A stretch of DNA of 64,000 nucleotides, from NCBI GenBank assembly GCA_964632505.1, contig CAZWCE010000012.1:72106-136105 (forward strand), read 5' to 3'. Positions within the stretch are counted from its first letter, which is position 1, and the number at the start of each line of letters is the position of its first letter. This document shows, one piece after another, positions 1 to 8,722 of the stretch. Made by a program: the position numbers and the translations under genes. This DNA comes from CAZWCE01 sp964632505. Its GTDB lineage: Bacteria > Planctomycetota > Planctomycetia > Pirellulales > Thermoguttaceae. The notes below the pieces were generated by a model. The model searched no databases. It was given only the letters and a program-made list of their open reading frames with translations, and was not told where the DNA came from.

Positions 1-338
1 GGTCCCCATGACGAAATCGCCGAGCCAGTTGGGGTGAAAGATTACGATTCTTCGCATAAAACCTTCTTTCTCAATCGGCAGCGCGGCTCCGCGGAGCGTC
101 GAGGCAACGCGGAAAAAGCGGCACCGAGACCAATTTCCTGGAAGAGGGAGGTTCTGCTCGGTTGGAAAACCTCCGAAATGGTGATAAAATATCGAAAATC
201 GGACGGCGGACCAAGGCCAATTTCCCGATTGGGGGATTCTTTTTGAAAGATGATTCCCAAGAGACTTCTCCGCGAGCAGGCTTTCTTTTCGTCGGTTTTC
301 GGGAGATGTCATAAGAATCAAGATAGAGCGTTCAAGAC
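1..338. other. Left-edge region without a supported gene
   Basis: A plus-strand frame is open from the window edge to about position 246, but its translation is Arg/Pro-rich and resembles no family I know. A related short stretch occurs twice (about 124-141 and 208-226, both containing CCAATTTCC). This suggests a degenerate repeat rather than a gene. I see no convincing promoter or strong ribosome binding site for the gene that starts at 339. Confidence 0.4.
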
Positions 339-3116
339 GTGCACCTGAAATACATCATCTCGATCAATCTGGCATTCATCGTTTGCCTTTCTGCGCTGAT
401 GCTCGGCATGGGGCAGCAGTCGTGGCTCATTCCTTTCTTGACGCTCTTGGCGGCGATCGGCGGCATTTGGTTGAGCGACATCCGAGGCACCATCCGCTTG
501 GGAGGGCGTGTCAGCAACGTAATTGTCGTCCTTTTGGTTTTGATCTTTTTCGGAGACGCCGTCAACAATCGGGGGGACATGCTGGCCGTTTCGATTGCCC
601 GCATCCTCATGCTGGTTCAAATCGTTTTGCTCTTCCGGGAAAAAAACCTCCGAACTCGCTGGCATATTCTGCTCATCTCTTTTTTGGAAGTGATCGTCGC
701 TTCGGTGTTCGAGCAGCATATCTTTTTCGGCATTCTGCTTCTGGTCTATGTCTTCGCCGGGCTTTGCGCAGTCGCGTTGATCTTTCTGTATCAGGAGCGG
801 ATCTACTTCCGAAACCATGTATTCGTGCGTCCTTTTTTTCAGATCCAGCGTTCGGAGCTTTCCCAGAAGCAGGATTTTCGCCGGCTTCTGAAAATCAGTT
901 TGGCGACGTTGGTCGTCGGTCCGCTTTCGCTGATTTTGCACTATCACGACCCGGAGCATGAGGAAATCAAGGCCGAAGAGGAGGACGACGAGCATCGCAT
1001 GGCCCAGGAGGAGGCCGACCGTCTCGCCGATGAGGATCTCGAGGTTTTGCAGATGCCGCCGGAAGCATTGGGCATGCAAGGGCTCGAAAATCAGGGTATC
1101 GCTTCTGCAGAGCAAGACACATGGAGGGGGCAACGCCGTCGTTCATCGCATCGATGGCCCCTGTTCGATGCTTCGCCCGTCTTTAGCGGCGGGGCGGTGC
1201 GTCTCTCCGGAATGGCGGGGGTGCGCTGGGAGCTCTTCTTGAGGCTCCTCTGGGCCACGATGGTTTCTCTCTTGTTCGCGGCGTTGATTTTCGTGCTCTT
1301 CCCGAGGTTCCGGCGACTCGAACTGACCGGACTGCTCATCGGCAATCAGTGGTCGGAACAGAGCACCGAACCGATTCGCTCGGTCGGTTTCACCGACGAA
1401 GTCCGTCTCGGGTCGTTGGGCGAGGTTCTCGAGAATCGTAAAAAGGTCATGTCGGTCCGGTACGATGTGGCCGGCGGCGAGCAGGCCTATCAAGCGGTGC
1501 AAGGGAACTTCTTCTATCTGCGCGGCATCACCTTGAATGAGTACGAAGATGGGAATTGGAAACGCGGCAGGCCGGCGTTCGATCGGCCGGGTTCGCAATT
1601 GTCCTATCGGGGTCCCCCTTCCGGCAGCGGTCTCATTCCCGGTGCTCTGGTTCGCTCCGATTCCGATGATTACGGGGACCTGCGTCATCAGCCGGGTGTG
1701 GACGTCGTCGATCAGCGATTTCGCATCGAGCCGATGAATACGACGATTCTCTTCTCCGTCTGGCCTTTTTTCCGTGAGTTCGGCCAAGAAGAGAAAATTC
1801 GCGTTTATCCCGATCATTTTCGACGCCCCCGCAACACGCAGAATAATCCCATGGATTATTCGTTGCTGACCACCGGCTTTCGCGACGGGAAACAGATTGA
1901 GCTGGTTCCCTGCATCGAGCCGGTCGCGCTCGATCCCCTGCTGCAGATTCCCAAGCAATCGCTTCCCGCGCTCGTGGAAACGGCCCGGAATTGGGAAGAA
2001 GAGGCCGATCTGGAATCGACTCAGGTGGTTGCCCGGGCGCGTCTTCTGGAAGAGCGACTGAAAGATCCCGATCGGTTTTCTTATAGTCTTGGCGGTCAGA
2101 TGCGGGATCTGGATCTCGATCCTCTGGAAGATTTTATCGCGAAGAATCCCCAGGGGCATTGCGAATTTTTTGCCGGGGCATTGGCGATGATGCTCCGGAG
2201 CCGAGGCATTCCTTCGCGCGTGGTGGTGGGATACAAGTCGGAGGCCTACAACCCGATGGGAAGCGAATACATCGTGCGGCAGTGCGATGCGCATACCTGG
2301 GTCGAAGCGTACATCGCACCGGAGTCGCTTCCCGAGAGCGTCCGCGCGGAACCGTACTCCCGGTGGTGGGAGGGCGGCGGATGGCTCCTGCTCGACGCCA
2401 CCCCGGCAGCCGACTACAACCTTATCGACGCCTTCACCGGGGAGTTCACCGACTGGAAAGACCAGATCATCGCCATCTGGGAGACCTACGTGCTCCACAT
2501 GGACCCGGGACGTCAGGATCGCTCCATTTACGGTCCGTTGAAGGAGCTTTTCAGCTCGATGAAGACACGTATGTTCGATCTGAAGTGGTGGCGCGACGTC
2601 GGCCGGATGGTCTGGAACACCTTCCGCTCCGGTTGGACGCAGTTGCGAACCGGTTCCTGGTTCCACGCCGAAGCGTTCATTTTGACGATCACCGTGGGGG
2701 GGTTGGGAATCCTGCTCTATTTCTTCGTGTTTCGGGGCTATCGTCTCTTGCGGAGACTGATGCCGACCACCAGCAGGGAAGAACGTCGGAAAAGGGCGTC
2801 GATCGAATTCTATCTTCGCATGGAGGCGCTGCTGGCCAAGGCGAAGATCGACCGACCGGCACACCAAACGCAGCGCGAATTCGCCACAGCCTCGATCATG
2901 CGACTGCTTTATCCGCCTTTGGAAGAGCGAAAGCGCTCGTCCGAGGTGCGGCATGACCGCGAGGATGCGAAAGAACCCCTCTTGCTCGCGACGAGACTGA
3001 TTGTCGAGGCGTTTTACAGGGTCCGGTTCGGAGATCGCTCGCTGGAAGCGGACGAGATCGACCACATCGAGAAAGCACTGAATCGTATCGAGCAGGCAGT
3101 CGAAGGGACGGCGTGA
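339..3116 (+). CDS. TgpA-like transglutaminase-domain membrane protein
   Basis: This 925-residue inner-membrane protein has several N-terminal hydrophobic helices, then an acidic, charged insert (about residues 205-260) and another helix near residue 310. After that comes a transglutaminase-core domain. The catalytic triad can be read directly: Cys608 in GHCEFFAGALAMMLR, His652 in DAHTWVEAY and Asp686 in LLLDATP. A further helix lies near residue 780, and the C-terminus (THQTQREFA-like region near 850) resembles DUF4129. The order helices, transglutaminase, helix, DUF4129 is that of the TgpA/DUF3488 family, where the transglutaminase domain faces the periplasm. The substrate is unknown. The start is a GTG. 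The gene converges on hemE, with only 22 bases between the stops. Confidence 0.85.
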   Translation: MHLKYIISINLAFIVCLSALMLGMGQQSWLIPFLTLLAAIGGIWLSDIRGTIRLGGRVSNVIVVLLVLIFFGDAVNNRGDMLAVSIARILMLVQIVLLFREKNLRTRWHILLISFLEVIVASVFEQHIFFGILLLVYVFAGLCAVALIFLYQERIYFRNHVFVRPFFQIQRSELSQKQDFRRLLKISLATLVVGPLSLILHYHDPEHEEIKAEEEDDEHRMAQEEADRLADEDLEVLQMPPEALGMQGLENQGIASAEQDTWRGQRRRSSHRWPLFDASPVFSGGAVRLSGMAGVRWELFLRLLWATMVSLLFAALIFVLFPRFRRLELTGLLIGNQWSEQSTEPIRSVGFTDEVRLGSLGEVLENRKKVMSVRYDVAGGEQAYQAVQGNFFYLRGITLNEYEDGNWKRGRPAFDRPGSQLSYRGPPSGSGLIPGALVRSDSDDYGDLRHQPGVDVVDQRFRIEPMNTTILFSVWPFFREFGQEEKIRVYPDHFRRPRNTQNNPMDYSLLTTGFRDGKQIELVPCIEPVALDPLLQIPKQSLPALVETARNWEEEADLESTQVVARARLLEERLKDPDRFSYSLGGQMRDLDLDPLEDFIAKNPQGHCEFFAGALAMMLRSRGIPSRVVVGYKSEAYNPMGSEYIVRQCDAHTWVEAYIAPESLPESVRAEPYSRWWEGGGWLLLDATPAADYNLIDAFTGEFTDWKDQIIAIWETYVLHMDPGRQDRSIYGPLKELFSSMKTRMFDLKWWRDVGRMVWNTFRSGWTQLRTGSWFHAEAFILTITVGGLGILLYFFVFRGYRLLRRLMPTTSREERRKRASIEFYLRMEALLAKAKIDRPAHQTQREFATASIMRLLYPPLEERKRSSEVRHDREDAKEPLLLATRLIVEAFYRVRFGDRSLEADEIDHIEKALNRIEQAVEGTA

Positions 3117-3138
3117 TTCCCGGTTCTGAGTGATTTGC

Positions 3139-4203
3139 TTACGAGGGCTTCTTCCCCAGTCGGTGGACCGCTTCGACCAATGCGACGGCGTTCTCGACCG
3201 GCGTTTGCTTCATGACGCCGTGTCCGAGATTGAAGATGTGTCCCGGTCTTCCCGAGGTTTTTTCGAGAATGATCGCGACTTCGCGTTCGATGGTCTCGGG
3301 ATTGGTCAGCAACACCGCCGGATCGAGGTTTCCCTGAACCGCTCGGTCGTGGCCGACGGTCTCCCAGGCCTCATCGAGAGGGATCCTCCAGTCGACGCCG
3401 ATCACATCACCCCCAGCGTCCCGAAAAAGCGGCAAAAGTTGGGGATTCCCCGTGCCGAAATGAATCACCGGTACCCCGGGAGTGATCGAGTCGATCAGCA
3501 TCTTCGAAAAGGGGAGCACGAATCGGCGGTAATCGTCGACCGAGAGGCAGCCGACCCAACTGTCGAAAACCTGGACGATTTGAGCTCCCGCGTCGATCTG
3601 GGCGTTCAAATAGCGGGCCGCGGTTCGGGCGATTTTTTCCAGAAGCTGCTTCCATGCGTCCGGTTGGGTGTACATGAATGTCTTCGTGTGGAGAAAATTC
3701 TTGCTCCCACCGCCTTCGATGGCGTAGCCCGCCAGAGTGAAGGGACATCCGGAAAAACCGATCACCGGAATCGCCTCGTCGATGCCTTCCCGCGTGAGAC
3801 GGACCGTCTCGAAAACGAAGTCGAGTTCTCCGACATCGTCGAGCTGTCGAAGCCGGGCGACGTCGTCCGGCGAGCGGATCGGGTTGTGCAGCACCGGGCC
3901 TTCGCCCTGCTGATATTCCAGATCGAGCCCCATCGGGATCAGCATGGGCAAGAGGTCGGAGAAGATGATCGCCGCGTCGACATTCAACTTCTCCACCGCC
4001 GTGATCATGACCTCGGCCGAGAGCCGGGCATTGCGGCAAAGGTCCAGGAAGGTCGTCCGGGCGCGGACCTCGCGATATTCCGACATGTAACGGCCGGCCT
4101 GACGCATCAGCCAGACGGGGACTCGGTCGGTCGGTAAACCACGAGCGGCACGGTACATGGGACTGTCTTTCCAGTCGGGCTTTTTTTCGTGAGTCTCGGT
4201 CAT
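3139..4203 (-). CDS. hemE: Uroporphyrinogen decarboxylase
   Basis: This enzyme decarboxylates the four acetate side chains of uroporphyrinogen III to give coproporphyrinogen III in cytoplasmic heme synthesis. The 354 residues match the family's usual length. The N-terminal signature PVWLMRQAGRYMSEYR is intact, as are the substrate-cleft motif FSGCPFTLAGYAIEGG and the later FNLGHGVMKQTP. The ATG start is preceded by GAAGGG, placed very close to it. The gene lies 48 bases downstream of a MATE exporter on the same strand, so the two may be cotranscribed. No other heme gene is visible in the window, so the pathway appears dispersed. Confidence 0.97.
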   Translation of the reverse strand: MTETHEKKPDWKDSPMYRAARGLPTDRVPVWLMRQAGRYMSEYREVRARTTFLDLCRNARLSAEVMITAVEKLNVDAAIIFSDLLPMLIPMGLDLEYQQGEGPVLHNPIRSPDDVARLRQLDDVGELDFVFETVRLTREGIDEAIPVIGFSGCPFTLAGYAIEGGGSKNFLHTKTFMYTQPDAWKQLLEKIARTAARYLNAQIDAGAQIVQVFDSWVGCLSVDDYRRFVLPFSKMLIDSITPGVPVIHFGTGNPQLLPLFRDAGGDVIGVDWRIPLDEAWETVGHDRAVQGNLDPAVLLTNPETIEREVAIILEKTSGRPGHIFNLGHGVMKQTPVENAVALVEAVHRLGKKPS

Positions 4204-4251
4204 CCCTTCAATGCCTTTCTTGGAGATTCATGACGGCGTTTGCGGCGGGGT

Positions 4252-5712
4252 TCAGGCGGTGGTCGGCGATCCTGCCGATGGGCCGTCTTCGGGGATCGGC
4301 GATTCATCTTCTTCGAGGAAAGGAACGACCGGTGATTCGATGACGCGCATCGTTCGCCATTTGCCGCGACGGAACCGCCGGAAGTAAATGACGCCACAGA
4401 GAAAGATCCAGACCGACAGCACCGACCAACACCAGTATAATCCGAGGCCGAAAAATGCGATACCCACCCAACACCCCAGCAGGAGCAGCGGGGCCATGAG
4501 TATGGAGACCAGAAGGACGAATCGGGTGTCGCCGGCCCCTTTGATGGCGTTGACGAAGATGACCATCTGTGCATCGAAGAATGTATATGCCGCCACGAAC
4601 CGCATCAGGACGATGGCGGGCTGCCGGATCGCGGCGAATTGTTCCGGATCGCTGAACCAGGCATAGCCCATCAAGAGAACGTCGGGGATGGTGACGAACA
4701 AGACGGCCAGAACCCCCATGTAGATCGTTCCCAGAATGAAGGCCGAGTAGGTGCCGCGTTCGGCCAAATCGGGTCGATCGTCGCCGAGCTGTCTTCCCAC
4801 GATCGTCATCACGGCGATTCCGATTCCCAGAAGCGGCATGAATCCCAGGGTGTTCATGTTGAACGCGATCGTGGTGGCGGCCATGGCGTTATCGCTGAGG
4901 GATCCGATCACCATGATGAACAGGGAGAATGCGGCGATTTCGGCGAAGATCTGAAATCCGTTGGGCCCCCCGAATCGGAGCATTCGGAAGAACAGGTCCC
5001 GGTCGAAACGCATTCCGCGAGCGAGTTGGTAATCGACCCCCGGCTCCTGGTCGAGGAACATCAGGCCCAGAAGGAACGCGACGCGAAACCAATGCGCCGC
5101 CGTCGTGGCGGCCCCCGCTCCGGCGATTCCCCAGGCCGGCAGGCCGAAAGCGCCGAAGATCAATGCGTAATCGAGCACGATGTTCAGGAGGACCGTGACG
5201 ACGTTGACCATCATCACGACGTGGTTCTTGCCACGCCCCACGAAGAAGGCGGAGAGCGATTCACTCGCGATGGCCGCACCGCTGCCGTACATGAGAAATC
5301 GAAAGTAGATGCTTTCATTTTCAACCAGAGTGGGCGTATGGCCGAAGAGTGTGAATATCTGTTCTCCCCAGGGAGTGATGAGCCAATACACGGGCATCAA
5401 GACCAGTCCGAGTCCCGCTCCCTGCCACACGGCCGGTCCGATGCGGTGATGCATTCCGGCCCCGTAATACTGCGAGACGAATGTATAGGTGTACATGGCG
5501 ACTCCCAGTGGAAGACAGATCAGCATGAAGTAGAAAACGCCGGCCGGCATCGAGGCGGCCATCGCCTCCTTGGCATGCCACATGAGGAACATGCGGTCGA
5601 AGAAGTACATCAGCGACCAGACCCCACATGAAATGATCAGAGGAAACGCGATTCCCATCACTTCACGACCGCCACTGGGGCGTGTCCACCAATTTCGAAT
5701 GAGGGAAGTCAT
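4252..5712 (-). CDS. MATE-family multidrug/sodium efflux transporter
   Basis: This 486-residue polytopic inner-membrane protein has about twelve hydrophobic segments in two halves, the layout of the MATE (NorM/DinF) superfamily. These transporters export organic cations or drugs in exchange for Na+ or H+. The N-terminal segment GIAFPLIISCGVWSLMYFFDRMF resembles the first MATE helix, and a second-half equivalent begins near residue 240 (LRFGGPNGFQIFAEI). The C-terminus is a short hydrophilic acidic tail. The ATG is preceded by AGGA at about eight bases. It reads toward hemE and probably shares a transcript with it. The substrate cannot be told from the sequence. Confidence 0.9.
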   Translation of the reverse strand: MTSLIRNWWTRPSGGREVMGIAFPLIISCGVWSLMYFFDRMFLMWHAKEAMAASMPAGVFYFMLICLPLGVAMYTYTFVSQYYGAGMHHRIGPAVWQGAGLGLVLMPVYWLITPWGEQIFTLFGHTPTLVENESIYFRFLMYGSGAAIASESLSAFFVGRGKNHVVMMVNVVTVLLNIVLDYALIFGAFGLPAWGIAGAGAATTAAHWFRVAFLLGLMFLDQEPGVDYQLARGMRFDRDLFFRMLRFGGPNGFQIFAEIAAFSLFIMVIGSLSDNAMAATTIAFNMNTLGFMPLLGIGIAVMTIVGRQLGDDRPDLAERGTYSAFILGTIYMGVLAVLFVTIPDVLLMGYAWFSDPEQFAAIRQPAIVLMRFVAAYTFFDAQMVIFVNAIKGAGDTRFVLLVSILMAPLLLLGCWVGIAFFGLGLYWCWSVLSVWIFLCGVIYFRRFRRGKWRTMRVIESPVVPFLEEDESPIPEDGPSAGSPTTA

Positions 5713-6476
5713 CGGAGGATTCCTGGTGTCGGCAAAATAGTCTGGAGGGGGAAAGAGACGGGGAAAGTTCGGCGGAATACGCGTGGATCCGAAGAAGATG
5801 GTTTCCTAATGATCTCTGAACAAAGCTTGGGAGAGATTGGGAAAGCTTTAGGAAATTGCAAGAATCAGAAAGAGCGATGGAGAAATGGGGAACCTTCGAC
5901 GGATCCGGTCCGATTCGAAATCAGCGAACCGAAAGGCTCCATCTCGGGCGGTGGAGGCGTTCGGCTCATGAATATAACCGAAAAATCCAAAAAGTACACA
6001 CCTTATGGGAGTTTTCCGCTTGCTTTTTCGGGCAAATCTGCCAATAATACTCTACTCATTCACCAACACGTTGGCCCCCGTCGAGTCTCTACGTTTTCGA
6101 ACCATGTCCGACGATTTCCGTTCGACGGGGCTTTCTCTTATTTGCAGGCGAAGCGATGCGCCGTGGAGATTCATCTTCGGCCGGGAGTGCTTCGACTCCG
6201 TCGCTCGCCGTGAGCTTTCTGCCCCCGAGTCGGAATCGCCTCCTCCGCTTTCCTTGATGAACCGTGTCGGAGGGTCGCGAACCCGATGAGAATGGGAGAG
6301 CGTTTTCCGCGTGGATGGTGCCCGTGGGGGAGACTTCAACGGTGCGAAGCCCCAGCGTTAGGCCGGGAGCGAAGCCCTGCGGTCCCAATACGCCATCCAA
6401 GGTTCATTGTTTGCGTGAATATGAATCACCACCGACGACTCAAAGCTTCTGAATCATTTTTGGAGAATGCTTCAAC
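5713..6476. other. 764-base intergenic region upstream of fusA
   Basis: I find no convincing gene here; the open frames are short and of random-looking composition. A weak promoter-like pair (TTGCTT, 17 bases, AATAAT) lies at 6020-6048, about 430 bases before fusA. The stretch 6341-6392 holds two close copies of GCGAAGCCC in a G+C-rich context. That resembles the dispersed intergenic repeats of some planctomycete genomes, but a single window cannot establish a repeat family. Confidence 0.35.
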
Positions 6477-8561
6477 ATGACGTCCGATTTGAAAAGGCTG
6501 CGGAACATTGGAATCTCCGCTCATATCGATTCCGGAAAAACGACGCTCTCGGAGCGCATTCTCTTCTATTCGGGGCGTATTCATCGGATGCAAGAGGTGC
6601 ACGCCGGCGGCGGGGCGACCATGGATCACATGGAGTTGGAGCAGGAACGGGGAATCACCATCACCAGCGCCGCGACCAGCGTGAATTGGAAGGACGGCAC
6701 GATCAATTTGATCGACACGCCCGGCCACGTCGATTTCACCGTTGAGGTGGAGCGGAGTCTCCGCGTGCTCGATGGCGCGGTCCTGGTCCTTTGCTCGGTC
6801 GGGGGGGTTCAGGCGCAGTCGATCACGATCGACCGGCAGATGAATCGCTACCACGTTCCTCGTCTGGCGTTGATTAATAAGATGGATCGGACCGGGGCCG
6901 ATCCGGCGAGGGTCGTGGCGCAACTCAAGGAGAAGCTCGATTGCGAAGCCCTTTTGATGCAGCTCCCCATCGGCACGGAAGCCGATTTCGAGGGCGTCGT
7001 CGATCTGGTGACGATGGAGGCGATCTACTTCGAGGGCACGCAGGGGGAGAAGGTCGAGCGACGATCGATTCCCGAATCCATGGCCCAAGAGACGCAACAA
7101 GCTCATCACGACCTCCTCGAGGCCCTTTCGATGTACAGCGACGAGTTGATGGAAATGTTGCTGGCCGAGGAGGAGGTTCCGGTCGATCTGGTGCATCAGG
7201 TGGTGCGGTCGGCGGTGTGGAGCCGTCAGTTCACACCGGTCTTTCTCGCGAGTGCGTATCGCAATAAAGGGGTTCAGCCCCTGATGGACGCCATTCTCCA
7301 TTATCTGCCGTCCCCGCTTGATTGCGAGCATACCGCCTTGAAGCAGGAGGATCCGGTCGAGACGATCAAACTCCTTCCCGAACCGGAGAAGCCCACCGTG
7401 GCGATGGCGTTCAAAATCATCGAAGATCCTTACGGCACGCTGACGTTTATGAGAATCTATCAGGGAACGGTGGAAAAAGGCGGCTCCTATTTCAACCAGC
7501 GGACCGGCAAGAAGGAAAGAATCAGTCGCTTGCAGAAAATCCATGCGGCCAGTCGTGAAGAGATCGAAGTCGCTCGGGCGGGCGATATCGTCGCGGCGAT
7601 CGGCATCGATTCGGCCAGCGGCGATACCTTCTGTTCGGAAAAGGACTACTGCACGCTCGAGTCGATGTTCGTTCCCGAGCCGGTCATCCAGGTGGCCGTC
7701 ATGCCGCAGTCGAGCAAGGACTCCGATCGGCTTTCCAAGGCGTTGGCTCGTTTCCGCAAGGAAGATCCCACCTTGAGTATCTCCGTCGATCATGAAAGCG
7801 GCGAAACGCTCATGGCCGGCATGGGCGAGCTTCACCTGGACGTCTACATCGAGCGGATTCGCCGCGAATACCAGGTCGAGGTGGAAGTGAGTCCGCCGAA
7901 GGTCAACTACCGCGAAGCGCCGACGCGACCGATCGAGTTCGACATCAAGCACAAGAAGCAAACGGGCGGTTCCGGCCAGTATGCTCACATCGTCGGCCAG
8001 TTCGAGGTGCTTCCGGACGATGAACCGGAGACCTTCCAATTCGAGGAGAATATCGTCGGAGGGCGGATCCCGCAACAGTTTATTCCGGCGGTGGAAAAAG
8101 GCTTCCGTCAATCGCTCGAAAAGGGGCCGATCGCCGGTTTTCCGATCGTCCACTTGAAGGCGGTCGTCAACGACGGCTCTTATCATGAAGTCGATAGCTC
8201 CGATATGGCGTTCCGAACGGTCGCCCAAACGACGATTCGGGAGTTCTTTCCGAAAATGAAGCCCGCGCTTCTTGAGCCGGTGATGAAAATCGAGATCGAA
8301 GCGCCGAGCGAATTCCAAGGGAATGTGGTCGGCGATTTCACGTCCCGCCGCGGGATCATCACCGTCACCGAGACCCTGGGACCGGCGACCCGAATTCAAG
8401 GGGAAATCCCCCTTGCCGAGACGTTCGGCTATTCGACGAATCTGCGTAGTCTGACCCAGGGGCAGGGCACCTTCAGCATGGAATTCTCCCGTTACAAGCG
8501 GCTGCCGAGCTCGCTTCAGGAAGAGGTCGTCAAAGAACGCAAGGAGTTGCTGGCGAAGTAG
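6477..8561 (+). CDS. fusA: Elongation factor G, EFG1/spdEFG1-like
   Basis: This 694-residue translational GTPase moves tRNA and mRNA through the ribosome. The G motifs are intact: AHIDSGKTTL (G1), RGITI (G2), DTPGHVDF (G3) and NKMD (G4). The usual domains II-V follow, ending in SRYKRLPSSLQEEV. The P-loop reads HIDSGKTT, not the HIDAGKTT of canonical bacterial EF-G, and the switch I text (MELEQERGITITSAAT) and C-terminus also resemble mitochondrial EFG1. That points to the spdEFG1 branch known from spirochaetes, planctomycetes and some deltaproteobacteria, where translocation and ribosome recycling are split between two EF-Gs. No ribosomal-protein genes are adjacent, so this is not the str operon copy. 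The ATG at 6477 has only a distant GGAG upstream. Confidence 0.93.
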   Translation: MTSDLKRLRNIGISAHIDSGKTTLSERILFYSGRIHRMQEVHAGGGATMDHMELEQERGITITSAATSVNWKDGTINLIDTPGHVDFTVEVERSLRVLDGAVLVLCSVGGVQAQSITIDRQMNRYHVPRLALINKMDRTGADPARVVAQLKEKLDCEALLMQLPIGTEADFEGVVDLVTMEAIYFEGTQGEKVERRSIPESMAQETQQAHHDLLEALSMYSDELMEMLLAEEEVPVDLVHQVVRSAVWSRQFTPVFLASAYRNKGVQPLMDAILHYLPSPLDCEHTALKQEDPVETIKLLPEPEKPTVAMAFKIIEDPYGTLTFMRIYQGTVEKGGSYFNQRTGKKERISRLQKIHAASREEIEVARAGDIVAAIGIDSASGDTFCSEKDYCTLESMFVPEPVIQVAVMPQSSKDSDRLSKALARFRKEDPTLSISVDHESGETLMAGMGELHLDVYIERIRREYQVEVEVSPPKVNYREAPTRPIEFDIKHKKQTGGSGQYAHIVGQFEVLPDDEPETFQFEENIVGGRIPQQFIPAVEKGFRQSLEKGPIAGFPIVHLKAVVNDGSYHEVDSSDMAFRTVAQTTIREFFPKMKPALLEPVMKIEIEAPSEFQGNVVGDFTSRRGIITVTETLGPATRIQGEIPLAETFGYSTNLRSLTQGQGTFSMEFSRYKRLPSSLQEEVVKERKELLAK

Positions 8562-8722
8562 TCGTTCGGTGATAAGAAGAAGCGAAGGATGGAAAGGGAG
8601 TCGAGTTCCGAACGACGGGCTCTTTTTCGCGGATGGTGTTTTACTTGGGCGCGTCTGAGCTATAGTATTAAAGTATACTCTCCCTCTCTTACGCCTCACG
8701 AGTTCGCGCTGGAGCCGCCGCT

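Noticed and set aside
1143..3065. 640-residue minus-strand frame opposite the transglutaminase gene
   Set aside because: It is antisense to a gene with a readable Cys-His-Asp triad, has no family motif, and has the His/Arg/Asp-rich composition typical of antisense frames in GC-rich genes.
5809..6213. 134-residue frame in the gap before fusA
   Set aside because: It has no ribosome binding site, no family resemblance and mixed composition, and overlaps other equally long frames.
6426..8699. 757-residue minus-strand frame opposite fusA
   Set aside because: The plus strand encodes a complete EF-G. The antisense frame is open because of codon bias and shows no domain.
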